64,000 bases of DNA from Caenorhabditis elegans (lineage: Eukaryota; Nematoda; Chromadorea; Rhabditida; Rhabditidae): positions 13,454,001 to 13,518,000 of the forward strand of contig NC_003281.10 of assembly GCF_000002985.6 (NCBI RefSeq). The letters run 5' to 3'. Of this stretch, positions 1 through 10,817 are shown one piece after another. Both the position numbers and the translations under genes were made by a program. Within the stretch, counting starts at the first letter, position 1. Each line of letters starts with the position of its first letter. The notes beneath the pieces are model-generated. The model was given only the letters and a program-made list of their open reading frames with translations. It was not told where the DNA came from and ran no database searches.

Positions 1-440
1 ATTGACCACTTTCACCGCTACTTGCCGACTGAATACATAATTTTTCATCTGGAAATTATATTAGCATTAGCAAAAAATATTTATTTATCAGTTTTAATAA
101 GAAAAAACGGGAAAAATCGGTGAAAACACAAGAAAACAAAGCAAGTACAAAATGTCGTTAAATGCGGTGTATTGTGTGCAAACACCGATTTTTCGCATTT
201 TTTCTCGGCCCCCGTTTGAAAAAAGTTGCAGTGAATTTTAGAAAAAATCGAAACTTTTCGATTTTCCAAAAACCAAAAAATCTAGAAATTTTGCCCAAAT
301 TAAAAGTATTTTTATGTTGAAAAAACTGGTATCGTAAAGCGTTTGCGATAAGGTAAAACGAAAAATAAACTGAAGTATTTGTTTATTTTTTTTCTATTTT
401 TCTATAAACCCTCCTCGTTAACAATCGAACTGATCTTTAC

Positions 441-1260
441 CTTTTTTCAAAACTTTGCAATCAAAACCCATATCATCGACAGCTTCAGCCACTTTCTCAG
501 CTGTCCATTTTGTAGTATCAAATGAACATTTTGCATTTTCTTCTTTTAAATTCACTTGGATACTATGAATTCCTGGCTTCGCTCCAATTACGTCTTGAAT
601 ATTTTTGACACAGGAGTTGCACGTCATTCCTCTGGAAAATGTGACTATTTTTTGTTAAAAATTTAGATTTTGAACAGCTAATTTGCAGAATTTTTCTTTT
701 TTTTTTGTTGTATAAATCGAAAAATTAATCATTTTTAGTTAAAAAATCGAACAATTTAAAATAAGTGCAGAAAAATATGTTTTTAAAAAAGTTTTTCGAA
801 AATCTTATCGGAAAACATACAAAACCTCAACCTTTAAGTTAAAAATTATATATGGAAATGCAGCAAAATGCCTTTAGATCTGAAAATAATATTTATTTTT
901 GTTGAAAAATTAGTTTAAAAACCCCAAATGGGGCCTGAGAGTTCCCGTTTTCAAAAAAAAAATTGAAGGAGACTGTCCGACCCTATTTGAGCTCTTTTTT
1001 CACTGAAAAATTAATTATTTTCAGATCTATGAAAACTTTTAATCAACAGTTTTGCCAAGCAAAAAATCCAAATTTTAAAATACTTTAAATTCAATTTACT
1101 TAATCTCCAGCATTGTTTCTTGTACATTTCCATCCGTCTTCGGTGCTCCAAAATCCACCAAAAGTTGAATATTTTTCGACGGAGACGGACGTGGTATTGA
1201 TGATGTTGATGGACGTGATGGAAGCGGCGAACCGTCGAGAAGACTCACATTTTCCGACAT
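441..1260 (-). CDS. cua-1: Copper-transporting P-type ATPase, N-terminal part (first metal-binding domain), continues off left edge
   Basis: Two coding exons are visible: 1100-1260 (start ATG at 1260, 53 codons plus 2 nt) and 441-631. They join in frame to give LEIKGMTCNSCVKNIQ, the GMxCxxC copper-binding loop of a heavy-metal-associated domain followed by the usual ferredoxin-like fold sequence up to CKVLKK. The second exon ends at a good donor (AAAAAAG|gtaaag), so the stop a few codons further on lies in the intron and the gene continues beyond position 1. The N-terminal 50 residues are Ser/Pro-rich and low complexity. Family knowledge: ATP7-type pumps carry one to six such domains before a P1B-ATPase core and move Cu(I) into the secretory pathway. 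The identification as cua-1 rests on the domain and on the neighbours; the ATPase core is outside the window. Confidence 0.75.
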
Positions 1261-4202
1261 TTTGTGTACTCGATAAATTCACATGAGAATTTGGGAAATG
1301 ATTTGTTCTGAAATAAATTGTAAAATTAACAAAAAAAATACTTTGAGTCAGGGCTGTTGCAAAAAAAATTTCGACCAAAAAACGAAAAATCGAAATTTTC
1401 AAAAAAAAAAAACAAAAAACAAAAAAATCAATTTTTGATTTCAAACGGGACAAAACGGAAATTTTTCATATAATATTTGAAATTGAACGAGTGGAAGGTT
1501 TTTCGTTCTTCTTTGTTTAATTTTTTTGCTGAATCAGTGGTTTCAAAAAACCAAAAAATCTATTTTTCCAACAAAAAAAAAGCCCTGCTTCGAGTCGTAG
1601 AAATAACTGAAATTTGAACGATGTATGTTTTTTGTCGATTTTTGATTTGAGTTCATTTCTGAGAAATATTGCTGTCAAATATTCTTTAAAAACTTAGGCT
1701 TTTTCAAATTTGTTAAGTTTTTTTTCTTTTTTTTTCCTTTTTTTCAAATTAAAAACCAAGCGACTTTTAAAAAAATGTTTTTAACATTTCATATGAAGAT
1801 TTTTAATTTAAAAAATAATTTTTTTGTCCAAAAGTCTCCAAATATAATTTTAAAATGTAGAAACGACTAAAAGTGAATGTAGTAGCCCCGGCGAAATGGC
1901 CTAGGTTTCAGCGTGGTCCCCTCTCGGTCACGCCCACATTTCCACTCGTTTTGCATCAGATGATGACGTCAATCTATTTTCGAGAGAGAGTGGAGAAACC
2001 TACTCTAATATAGAAAAAGAGAAAGGAAAAGCAATTGAACTATTTCGTAATATTTTCATCAGCTATGTGTTTACAAAATTCTGCTAAATATAGTTGCTTG
2101 AATTTCTAGGAAATGGCGAATTTGATAATACTCAGGGGTAAAAATGGATTTATTAAAGTGTTTAGAAAATGAATGTGTAAGTGACAGGGGAAATTTTTTT
2201 TTTGAATAAAGGTGTTATTTCTCATTTTGAGATTTAGATTGTGAATTGCTTTTAGATGCATTTTTTGAAACGTTACTTTGAAAATATATAAGCTTTGCAA
2301 AAACTTGAAATATTTATAAAAAAGTGAAATTTTAAACTGTTATTGACATCGTGACGAGACCCACTCAGAAAGATAGCATGTACCTTTAAAGTGAAGTGCG
2401 AAATTTTGTGATATTTACAAAAAAACGGTTTTATTATTTCTACTTCGGATCTAAATTTGTATTTGGCAAAAAAATTTTTTTAAATTTTTGACTAGATTTG
2501 CACTTTTTAGGAAATTTTGAACCGCCATAACATGTTTGTACAGTTTTTATTATTTAATTTGGTCGTTTGGGGTCACTTTCGGTCAGTAAAATCTGTATTT
2601 CCCAGCAAATCCTTTAAATTATAAGAAATTGATCAGAAATGATCACAAAACACGGCAACAAACAGTGAAAGAATTGCGTTATCGCTGTGTTATCTTCAGA
2701 AAGGATTATAATACGAAAAAGCAAATAAGCGCCGATTTTGACACATTTCTTTCCGCAGTTTAGACTTCAGGAATTACTGAGACGCGAAAATTTGCGCCAA
2801 AAATATGGTATCTGGTCTCGACACGACATTTTTTCAAATATAGACTGGCGTGCGCCTTTAAAGAGTACTGCATTTCAACTTTAATGAAACAGTATAAAAA
2901 TCGATAAAAAAATTCAGGAGAAACGAAATTTTGAAACTACAGTACTCTTCAAAGACGCATCCCTTTTCATCGTACAAAAATTATCGTGTCGAGACCGGAT
3001 ACCGAATTTTTCGCGCCAAAATCAGAACATTTTGCGTCTGGTTAATATGGGAGATATATGAGAATTTTAATAGATTTTTTAAAAAAATCCAATTTTGAAT
3101 AAAAATTTGAATTTTTCCAAAAAAAAAAAGGCATCTTACACAAAATTTTGCGCCAAAAATACGGTATCTGGTCTCCACACGGCATTTTTTGTGAAATTGT
3201 GAAACGCTCGAGCATGCACCTGTAAAGAGTACTGTAATTCCAAATTTTTAAGTTTTTAAATAAATATTTTTAGCGTACAGCTATAAATATCGATAAAAAT
3301 TCCTGAAAAAAACGTGAATTTGAAATTACAGTACTCTTTAAAGGCGCATACCCGATTGTTTTTTACAAAAATTGGCGTGTTGAGACTGGAAACCGAATTT
3401 TTGTCGCAAAAATCATAAAATTTCGCGTCTGGGTAATATTGGAGGTTTAAACAATTTTAAAACAAATTTGTTTTAAATCTAATTTTGAATAGTTTGAGCC
3501 TAATTGAATAAAATGTGAATTTTTTCAAAAAAATCAATACATGACCTACTTCACAAAGAAAATTACTTGTATACTTCGAGACTGACTAACATTTACCGTT
3601 CACAGTGTAAAGCGACGGTAAAATATGAAAAGAAGCAAAAAACCTGTCCAACCAGCCCGAAGCAGTGTTAAAAAAGTACTAATAAATGACGAGAACATTA
3701 AAACACTAAAAATCATTTTAAAGTTGACATACATGAATTAGATGAAAAAAAAAAACAATTTTTAGTTTGAAATTTTAATGAAAATTCACACAAAACACTA
3801 CACATTTAGTGATGTGACAACAACAAAGGAGGGTAATTGGAAAAAAAGGGTAGAAACAGGAACCGGACCAACAATTGGAGGAAAACCGACAAAAATTGGG
3901 TCAAAGAGAGTAAAAGATGAATGAAAACAAGAGAAAATATAATCAAAATCACAGGAAAATGAAATTGAAATATCCTAAATTGAAAATGGGGGGAAAGGTG
4001 AATAATGAGAGAAAAATCTCGGAAATCAGTTCGATTCTAATATAGAATTGGCAGATTTTCGATGTTTTCGGGGGGAAATAGGAATAAGAAAACAAGTAAA
4101 TTTTCATCAAAAAAATAAAGAATAAAATGGAGACTTCGAGTAGAATAGTAAAGGAGAGAAACAGGACAATCAACAGGAAAAACAACGAAAAAATAAAATA
4201 AT
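1261..4202. other. Intergenic region between cua-1 and abcf-2
   Basis: No convincing coding sequence. It holds the probable cua-1 upstream region (a CRE-like TGACGTCA at 1964-1971 next to a GAGA-rich stretch) and, from about 2340 to 3430, dispersed repeats described separately. The last 400 bases before abcf-2 are purine-rich on the plus strand, which reads as a pyrimidine-rich 3' UTR of abcf-2. Confidence 0.6.
2790..3430. repeat. Two successive copies of an inverted-repeat element carrying GTCTCGACACG and GCGCCTTTAAAGAGTACTG motifs
   Basis: Left arms at about 2790-2875 and 3146-3235 read GCGCCAAAAATA.GGTATCTGGTCTC.ACACG followed by TAAAGAGTACTG. Right arms at about 2940-3040 and 3330-3425 are the reverse complements (CAGTACTCTTTAAAGGCGCA, then CGTGTCGAGACCGG and TTTTTCGCGCC). 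Related fragments recur at 13,300-13,345 plus 13,735-13,760, at 16,655-17,095, and at 43,110-43,145 plus 43,838-43,870. This looks like a high-copy non-autonomous foldback family. Confidence 0.7.
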
Positions 4203-7200
4203 TTAACGCTCCTTGACAACTCCCTTCTCGCGACTTCTGACATCTTTGTCGATTTGTTTCCGGAGATGCTCCTTGAATGAGAAGATGTCACCGTCCCACT
4301 TCAGAATTCCTTGGTTATCACACACCCAAACTTCTTCGGCGACCTGGAAAAATATTTTCGTTATGGGATAATTCCAAGCTTCATTAGACATCTCCCACTA
4401 TCGGTAGAAGTGCCAACATGAGTAATTCTTCACAAGAAGAGATCAGTTTCCAGAGAGACAAATTCATTCGTTGAGGAATAACGTGGCTAGAGTCATTATT
4501 TTATTTTTTCAGATTTTTCAGAAAATCAATGCAGTTGGTAAAACTTGTTCATGTGCAATCTATTTTAATTTATTTTTTTACAGTACTGAAATTCTGTCAT
4601 AATTTCTCTCGTAATTCGACACAATAGCCAATTATTGGAAATTTTGAATTTGGAACGTCTTTGAAGACATGTCTTATAATTCGTCGAAATCAAAATCGGA
4701 ATCATCCAAATTCAAATTCTATTTTTCGAATAATTGACCATTGTGTCGATTTACGAGAGCAACGGAACTTCAGTACTGTAAAAACATAAATTGATACTTT
4801 TTTGCTTGCCAAATCATGCAAAATCGTCACAAAAAATGTCTGAAAATGTGTCTCTGGAGTGTGCAAAAGTTGTTTCAAACTACACAAGACTCCCGGAAAG
4901 CTACTCAAGATTCTACTTTACGCAGGAGTTGTGCAAGATTGTAGCAAGAATCCGTAAGAGTTTCACTCTACGTAGGACTTCATCGATCAGCGGTGTCACG
5001 CGTTGTTAAAAGCTGTAATAAAAATATGTTACCTGCGAAACGAGACGGAAGTCGTGAGAAACAAGAATCATTCCTCCTGGGAAGCAGTTGATAGCCTCGG
5101 CCAATGCATCAATGGATTCCATATCCAAGTGATTAGTAGGTTCGTCAAGAAGTAGAAGATGTGGTTGCTGCCAAGCCAACCAGGCGAACGATACACGACA
5201 ACGTTGACCGTCAGATAGCTGTTTCATCGGGCACACCTGGAAATAAAAAATGTATTACTAGCTATTCATGATTAGTTTATGCTAACTAACCTGTTCTCTT
5301 CCAGTAATTCCATATCTTCCGACAATCTTTCTCATTTCTTCCTTTTCCTTGACATCTGGGAACTCCTTCATCATGAATTCAAGAGCCGATAAGTCCAATG
5401 GAAGCTCTTCGTGGAGATGCTGAAAGGAAAAATAAATTATTTAGAAAAAAATTAATTTATAATTTCAAAAAATTATTATTTTTTATTTTTTCCGTGAAAA
5501 AATTCCAACTCGATGATTATCGACAAGGGGGGGGGGGAATAAATTATTTCTCAATTCTATCAGGAGACGTCCGGCTCGCAAATGAGGTTTGTTTTGAAAC
5601 AATTGCTAAACCTTATTCAAAACAATAATTTCAGCGAAACAAAAGAAACCGATAACAATCTCAATGAACAGTCTTCTAATGTTCCTGTTCCTGCAGATCC
5701 TCTGCAGCCCGAAGTTAAAAAAGATGATAAACAAGAGAGTGAGATGAAAACTGCGAAGGAAAACTCTCAATCTTCGAAGAGAAAGGGAAAAAGTTCCAAG
5801 AAATCGTCAAGCAGCAAGAAAACTCGATCGCGTCTTTCAATTCGTCGCACTCTCCGAGATGATCCCAACAAAGAGATGAAAGCCACACTGCTGACATTTC
5901 AAGCCATTCGAAATAAAGGCGATCAAGCTCGTGTTCAACTCCTTCTCTGCAACATTTCTGACCGTGACATATTCGTCAAGCTCCGTTGCAGCGCGGCGTC
6001 AAACATCACAGCTCTTCCAGCAGGATCAGGACACATTGCACCGAAATCCCAAATGCGCATTCTTCTCACTTGGCAGAAGCCAGATGGTGTCACTCAGTGG
6101 AGCGAACTTGGTACGCCTAAGCTTCTGCTGACAACTTATTTCATGCATCAAGGAATGAAAGCGGCTGATGAGGCACCAACTAACACGCGTCTAATGGCTC
6201 GTGTGAGCACCTCGAAGCAGTGCGATGCTGATGCTCCACCAATTGAGCAACTTCTTCTTGATGCTGTCGGCAAAGATTTGGGTGTTACTCCGTGAGTTTT
6301 GTTCAATTTAGTTCAAAGTCTGATATGAAAGTGGTCAAAAGCCAGGCTAAATTAGCATATTTACACAGACGATATCTAGAATATTCCCACACATTTCGAC
6401 CAGAAATTTAAGAATAAGAATGATCAATTTCAGAGCTTCAACAACCAGTCCAAACACTGCTGTTACACAGGCTATGACACCGACTGAGCAAACACCAGCG
6501 ATGAAAACTGTGAAGCAAGATGAGCATGCCGAGGAGGAAGTTGACAATTTGAGATGGATTATTATCGCCCTGGTCTTGGTCATTGTCTTGCTTTTGCTTC
6601 AGAAATAGTGTAACTTTCGAATTGAATGAAATGTTTTTCACTAAATTTTTGGATTTTCTAATTTTGTTTGGACAGCAGATTTTTTTCATAAAAATTCCCA
6701 ACCTGGTGATAACGTCCAATCTTACAATGCGAATGTCTTCTGATCAATCCGTCAGTTGGCATCACATCAGTACAGAGAAGCTTCAACAGTGTCGATTTTC
6801 CAGCTCCGTTAGGTCCGACCAAAGCGATTCTGGTATCCAAATCAATTCCAAAGTCAATATCCTTATAGATCCATGGAGTATTCTCGTTGTATCGGAATGA
6901 AACATGCTGAACCATGATAACTGGTGGTGGAATCTCCCCAGCATCAAAGAAGTAAAACTGTTTCACGGTTTCAGTGACAGCCTTTTCAGCGAGGCCTCCG
7001 GCAATCATCTTAGCCATAGTTTTTTCTTTGGATTGAGCTTGACGAGCGAGTTTGGCAGAACCGTGACCGAACCTCGCGACGTAATCTTTCATGTGTTGAA
7101 GTTGAGACTGTTCCCAGTTGTATCGTTTTTGTTGATTTTCGAGCAATTCAAGACGTGTCTTCACAAACTGGTCGTAGTTTCCTCCATAGTAAACCAATTG

Positions 7201-8207
7201 CTTTTGGAACAAATGAATGATGTTGGTGCAAACTCCGTTCATGAAATCTTGAGAGTGAGAAACCACCAACAAGGTTCTTTTATACTGAGCGAGTTCCTCC
7301 TCAAGCCACACACAAGCTTCCAAATCCAAATGATTGGTCGGTTCGTCGAGAAGTAAGACTGACGGTTTCAGGAAAAGTGCACGAGCGAGAGCAATGCGCA
7401 TTCTCCATCCTCCAGAAAAATCTTTACATTTTTTCATTTGCATAGTTTTTGTGAATCCAAGTCCGTGCAAAATTTCGGCAGCCTTCTTTTCAGCGAGAGA
7501 TGCATCCATTTCATCCAGCCTTTCGTAAACATCCATCAGCTTGTCCTGACTTTCCTCATCAGTCTGACTAGCAAGCTGCTCGGCAAGATGTTCCAACTCT
7601 TTTCTGACTGAATCGACATCAACGACCGCTTGAAGAGCAGTTTTCTCTGAAGCAGGCATTTCACGGGATACGAGGTACATATCCACGGACTCTGGGATTG
7701 GCATTTCCTTGTTGTAGATTGCCTGAATGATGGTAGACTTTCCAGATCCGTTCAATCCGATGAGTCCGTAACGACGTCCACGGTTGAGTTCGAGTTTCGT
7801 GTCAACGACAATTTCACGACCGTGGAATGTAATCTGAATGAAAACAAAGTTACTTGTTGGAGTCGCCAATTAAAAACCACTTACCGTCAGGCTTTCTACT
7901 CTGTGATCAAGACCCTTTGGATCGGAAGTCAATGATCCGGCGACTGAACGAGCAGCAGCGTTTTCCAATTCGATTTTGGCCAAGGTGGCGGCGGCCTGAT
8001 CGAGCTCCTCGTCTAAACAGCAGAGACTGTTGACGGACGGATGTTGAGATGACATGGCGGTTGGTGTTTCTACCTGGAAATGAGATGATTATTATTTGTT
8101 AAACAAAAAAAAACTAAAAATCAATTGCTCACCTTCTTTTTTCCTTTTCCTCCTTTGGCGGCAGCCTTCTTAGCGGCCTCGCGTGCTTTCTTCGCATCAG
8201 ACGGCAT
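4203..8207 (-). CDS. abcf-2: ABC transporter class F ATPase
   Basis: Six exons: 8133-8207, 7885-8073, 6703-7833, 5291-5419, 5033-5236 and 4203-4343. They encode 622 residues in frame. After a Lys/Ala-rich N-terminus come two ABC domains without membrane segments. Domain 1 has Walker A GLNGSGKS (about residue 114), signature FSGGWRMR and Walker [13 protein letters not shown]. Domain 2 has [16 protein letters not shown] and [13 protein letters not shown] charged linker joins them. This is the layout of ABCF2-type soluble ATPases, which act on ribosomes and translation rather than in transport. The start ATG at 8207 follows an acceptor near 8238 (ATTTAG). Intron 3 (5420-6702) hosts a complete opposite-strand gene. 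The hinge-subunit gene lies 150 bp upstream on the same strand, so the two could be co-transcribed. Confidence 0.95.
4568..4794. repeat. Foldback element in abcf-2 intron 5
   Basis: The left arm (about 4568-4655, containing TTTTACAGTACTGAA, then CTCGTAA and GACACAAT) is matched in reverse complement by the right arm (about 4706-4794, ATTGTGTCGATTTACGAG, then TTCAGTACTGTAAAA). It has no coding capacity and lies wholly inside the intron at 4344-5032. Confidence 0.6.
5563..5582 (+). promoter_or_regulatory. Trans-splice-type acceptor of the nested MSP-domain gene
   Basis: TTCTATCAG ends at 5563 and is followed 18 bases later by the ATG at 5582. There is no upstream coding exon in the right frame, so a spliced-leader acceptor is the simplest reading and it fixes the start. 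A run of eleven G residues sits 26 bases upstream (5527-5537). Confidence 0.55.
5582..6608 (+). CDS. MSP-domain protein with C-terminal membrane anchor, nested inside an abcf-2 intron
   Basis: Exons 5582-5586, 5635-6291 and 6434-6608 encode 278 residues beginning MSETKETDN. The first exon contributes only ATG plus two bases, which is unusual but is forced by the frame. Residues 1-75 are polar and Lys/Ser-rich ([16 protein letters not shown], a possible basic cluster). Residues of about 80-190 resemble a major-sperm-protein fold ([20 protein letters not shown] onwards). The last 18 residues are a hydrophobic helix ([15 protein letters not shown]) ending in QK. MSP domain plus C-terminal anchor is the architecture of VAP-like ER proteins, but the FFAT-binding basic groove cannot be confirmed by eye. 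The whole gene lies within abcf-2 intron 3 on the opposite strand. Confidence 0.85.
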
Positions 8208-8356
8208 TGTTGTCCAGCAGTGATGCGGATGGGGTACCCTAAATTTTTATTTATTTATCTCTCAAATACACGGAAAAAGCGACGGATAAAAAATACGAGA
8301 GCGAAAATTCACATAAACTAGACGAGAAATCCTCAAAAAAAGCAGGAAAAGAAATA

Positions 8357-8584
8357 TTATTTCAACGAAGCGAAGGCCTTTGGCATGGCACAGTGATCCA
8401 AATGGTGAACGTAGTCAGCCATCTCCTGATGGCAGGTCTCCTCAGTGTTAGAACGAGAGTTGACACGATCGTTGCACTCGTCGAGAATACTCTTGAATTC
8501 GGTGACATGGTCGGCACATCGCTCACGGTATTGAGTAAGTTGATCGACGTCAGCCTCGAGTGGCTCTTCCTTGTGGCTCGACAT
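8357..8584 (-). CDS. Cytochrome b-c1 complex hinge protein (UQCRH/QCR6 family)
   Basis: Single exon, 75 residues. The conserved body is QLTQYRERCADHVTEFKSIL, then DECNDRVNSR and CHQEMADYVHHLDHC, with the paired cysteines that form two disulfides in the hinge family; the acidic N-terminus (EEPLEADVDQ) is also typical. In respiratory complex III this intermembrane-space subunit helps the cytochrome c1-cytochrome c interaction. The Met at 8584 is chosen over an in-frame Met at 8608 because an acceptor-like GGGTATCAG lies just upstream of it and the family length fits. The stop at 8357 is 150 bp before the abcf-2 start on the same strand. The gene is divergent from ant-1.1, so two mitochondrial bioenergetic genes share one upstream region. 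Confidence 0.88.
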   Translation of the reverse strand: MSSHKEEPLEADVDQLTQYRERCADHVTEFKSILDECNDRVNSRSNTEETCHQEMADYVHHLDHCAMPKAFASLK

Positions 8585-9230
8585 ACTGATACCCGAAAAA
8601 AATTCCATGATAGTGACAAGTCATTGGCTCGATGAGAAGAGAAATATGAAGAAAACTACTTTAAAGCGATTCGAAAAACCGGTCATACCAAACTCCCGTA
8701 GGCATAAATTAGCCACAATGCGATATCGATTTTTTTCGGAACATTGAGGTTACGAATAACCAGTTATCTACAGTGTAAATAAACAAAAAACACTTCAAGT
8801 ACTGCTTATCACTAATACACTATTGTGTTTGCTTTGACATGGCTCATAATTTTCATAAAAACTGAAACTTTCGCAATTAAGTTACTTTCTTGGAGTTATG
8901 ACCTATTTTTCGAAAATAAATCACGTTTTTTTAATAAAACAAAACGTGAAAAATTCAGGAATGAAGGAACGAACACGTTTAGAAAAGAAAAATACGAAAA
9001 ATCGATAACAAAACTGATATTTAGGCTCAAAATATGCAAAAAATCCCAAAACTGGGCGGTCAGAGAAAACTAGTGTTTGAATCGCCGCGCCTGACGCACC
9101 GTACTTGCGAGCGTGGCGAGACCTGCAAAGTGCCTCACGGGCTGTGCGCGCACCCCGTTTCGACGGGCGGCCGTCTTCCCACTATTGCTTCTGGCAAGCA
9201 CCGACCACCGAGGTCCTTCAATCTTGAATC
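8585..9230. promoter_or_regulatory. Divergent promoter region between the hinge-protein gene and ant-1.1
   Basis: No coding sequence. From about 9055 to 9200 base composition changes sharply to a GC-rich island (GCCGCGCC, GCGAGCGTGGCGAG, CGGGCGGCCG) immediately upstream of the ant-1.1 ATG, in contrast to the AT-rich surroundings. It is probably the ant-1.1 core promoter and 5' UTR. Confidence 0.55.
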
Positions 9231-10339
9231 ATGTCCAAAGAAAAGTCCTTCGACACCAAAAAGTTCTTGATCGATCTCGCCTCAGGAGGTAAGCTTTTTC
9301 AGTTTTTATTGCAAAAATTTGGAGGATTTCTATAATTATTAATTTTGGGTTTTCATTCGTCAAATTTGTGATTTAATTAATTTTGTTTTCTTTTAGGTAC
9401 CGCTGCTGCCGTCTCCAAGACCGCTGTTGCCCCAATTGAGCGTGTCAAGCTTCTCCTCCAGGTGTGTGATGAAACTTTTTTCCACTATAAATATGAAAAA
9501 TTTTAGGTCCAAGATGCTTCCAAGGCTATCGCCGTTGACAAGCGTTACAAGGGAATCATGGATGTTCTCATCCGTGTCCCAAAGGAGCAAGGAGTTGCTG
9601 CCCTCTGGAGAGGAAACCTCGCTAACGTCATCCGGTACTTCCCAACTCAGGCCATGAACTTCGCCTTCAAGGACACATACAAGGCAATCTTCCTTGAGGG
9701 ACTCGACAAAAAGAAGGACTTCTGGAAGTAAGTTAAACATTGCATTATTGTTTTTAGAAAATTTCACATTTGAAATTCAGGTTCTTCGCAGGAAACTTGG
9801 CTTCCGGAGGAGCTGCTGGAGCCACCTCCCTCTGCTTCGTCTACCCACTCGACTTTGCCCGTACCCGTCTTGCTGCTGATATTGGAAAGGCCAACGACCG
9901 TGAATTCAAGGGACTTGCTGACTGCCTTATCAAGATCGTGAAATCCGATGGACCAATCGGACTCTACAGAGGATTCTTCGTCTCCGTGCAAGGAATTATC
10001 ATCTACCGTGCCGCATACTTCGGAATGTTCGATACCGCCAAGATGGTCTTCGCTTCTGATGGACAGAAACTCAACTTCTTCGCCGCTTGGGGAATTGCTC
10101 AAGTTGTCACAGTCGGATCTGGAATCCTTTCCTACCCATGGGACACTGTTCGTCGTCGTATGATGATGCAGTCTGGACGCAAGGATATCCTCTACAAAAA
10201 CACCCTCGATTGCGCAAAGAAGATCATCCAAAACGAAGGAATGTCCGCTATGTTCAAGGGAGCCCTCTCCAACGTCTTCCGTGGAACCGGAGGAGCCCTC
10301 GTCTTGGCCATCTACGACGAAATCCAGAAGTTCCTTTAA
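9231..10339 (+). CDS. ant-1.1: Mitochondrial ADP/ATP carrier (adenine nucleotide translocase)
   Basis: Exons 9231-9288, 9397-9461, 9507-9727 and 9781-10339 total 903 bp, giving 300 residues, the normal length for the SLC25 ADP/ATP carrier. It has the threefold mitochondrial carrier repeat with P-x-[DE]-x-x-[KR] signatures (PIERVK, PLDFAR, PWDTVR), and the nucleotide-carrier signature RRRMMM follows the third. It exchanges cytosolic ADP for matrix ATP across the inner mitochondrial membrane. Codon choice is strongly biased to highly expressed C. elegans codons (many GGA, CTC, ATC and AAG), as expected for an abundant protein. A poly(A) signal lies at 10448-10453. The gene is convergent with cdk-5 downstream. 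Confidence 0.97.
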
Positions 10340-10447
10340 ATTTGATAACACTTTGATAATTTTTACCTTGTCATTGTCCAACAAAATCTCGTTATGTAGC
10401 TTGTTTTAGCAAAGTAGTTCACCTAGCTACTATGTTAAGTTTTCAAA

Positions 10448-10453
10448 AATAAA
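10448..10453 (+). terminator. Poly(A) signal AATAAA of ant-1.1
   Basis: A canonical hexamer 109 bases after the ant-1.1 stop codon. The 3' UTR before it is about 100 bases. Confidence 0.75.
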
Positions 10454-10817
10454 GCGAGCCACATAAAAAGTTTTAAATCCTCTATTAAAGTTTTCCCCTT
10501 TTCAAATTCTCATTCTTTCCCTCAACACCCCGATTGAACATTCGTTAGGATAGCCCCTTTATCTGGACTCGGTTTGACAATCTCGGTTATTGCACCTGTG
10601 TTTGCCGTTGATCTTTAAAATTACTCGAACAACAATAAAACGTTGTTGATTTTCCCTTCGTTCAATTATGTGCCACAGAAAGATTTCAAACCGTAGCCGT
10701 TTATTAACGATGAGATTTTGTTTCGCAAGCAATGAGGTTCATTTGGGGTCAGTGGGGGAAGTGAATGCCAGGGAAAGCGAGAAAACAATGTGAGTAGGAA
10801 AGTGCAATAGTGAATAG
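10454..10817. other. Short convergent intergenic region, ant-1.1 / cdk-5
   Basis: It contains the tail-to-tail 3' ends of ant-1.1 (+) and cdk-5 (-). A minus-strand AATAAA (TTTATT on plus) at 10700-10705 fits cdk-5. Nothing else is seen. Confidence 0.6.

Noticed and set aside
9764-10384. 206-codon minus-strand frame over ant-1.1
   Set aside because: It is a complement shadow of the strongly codon-biased ant-1.1 exon 4.
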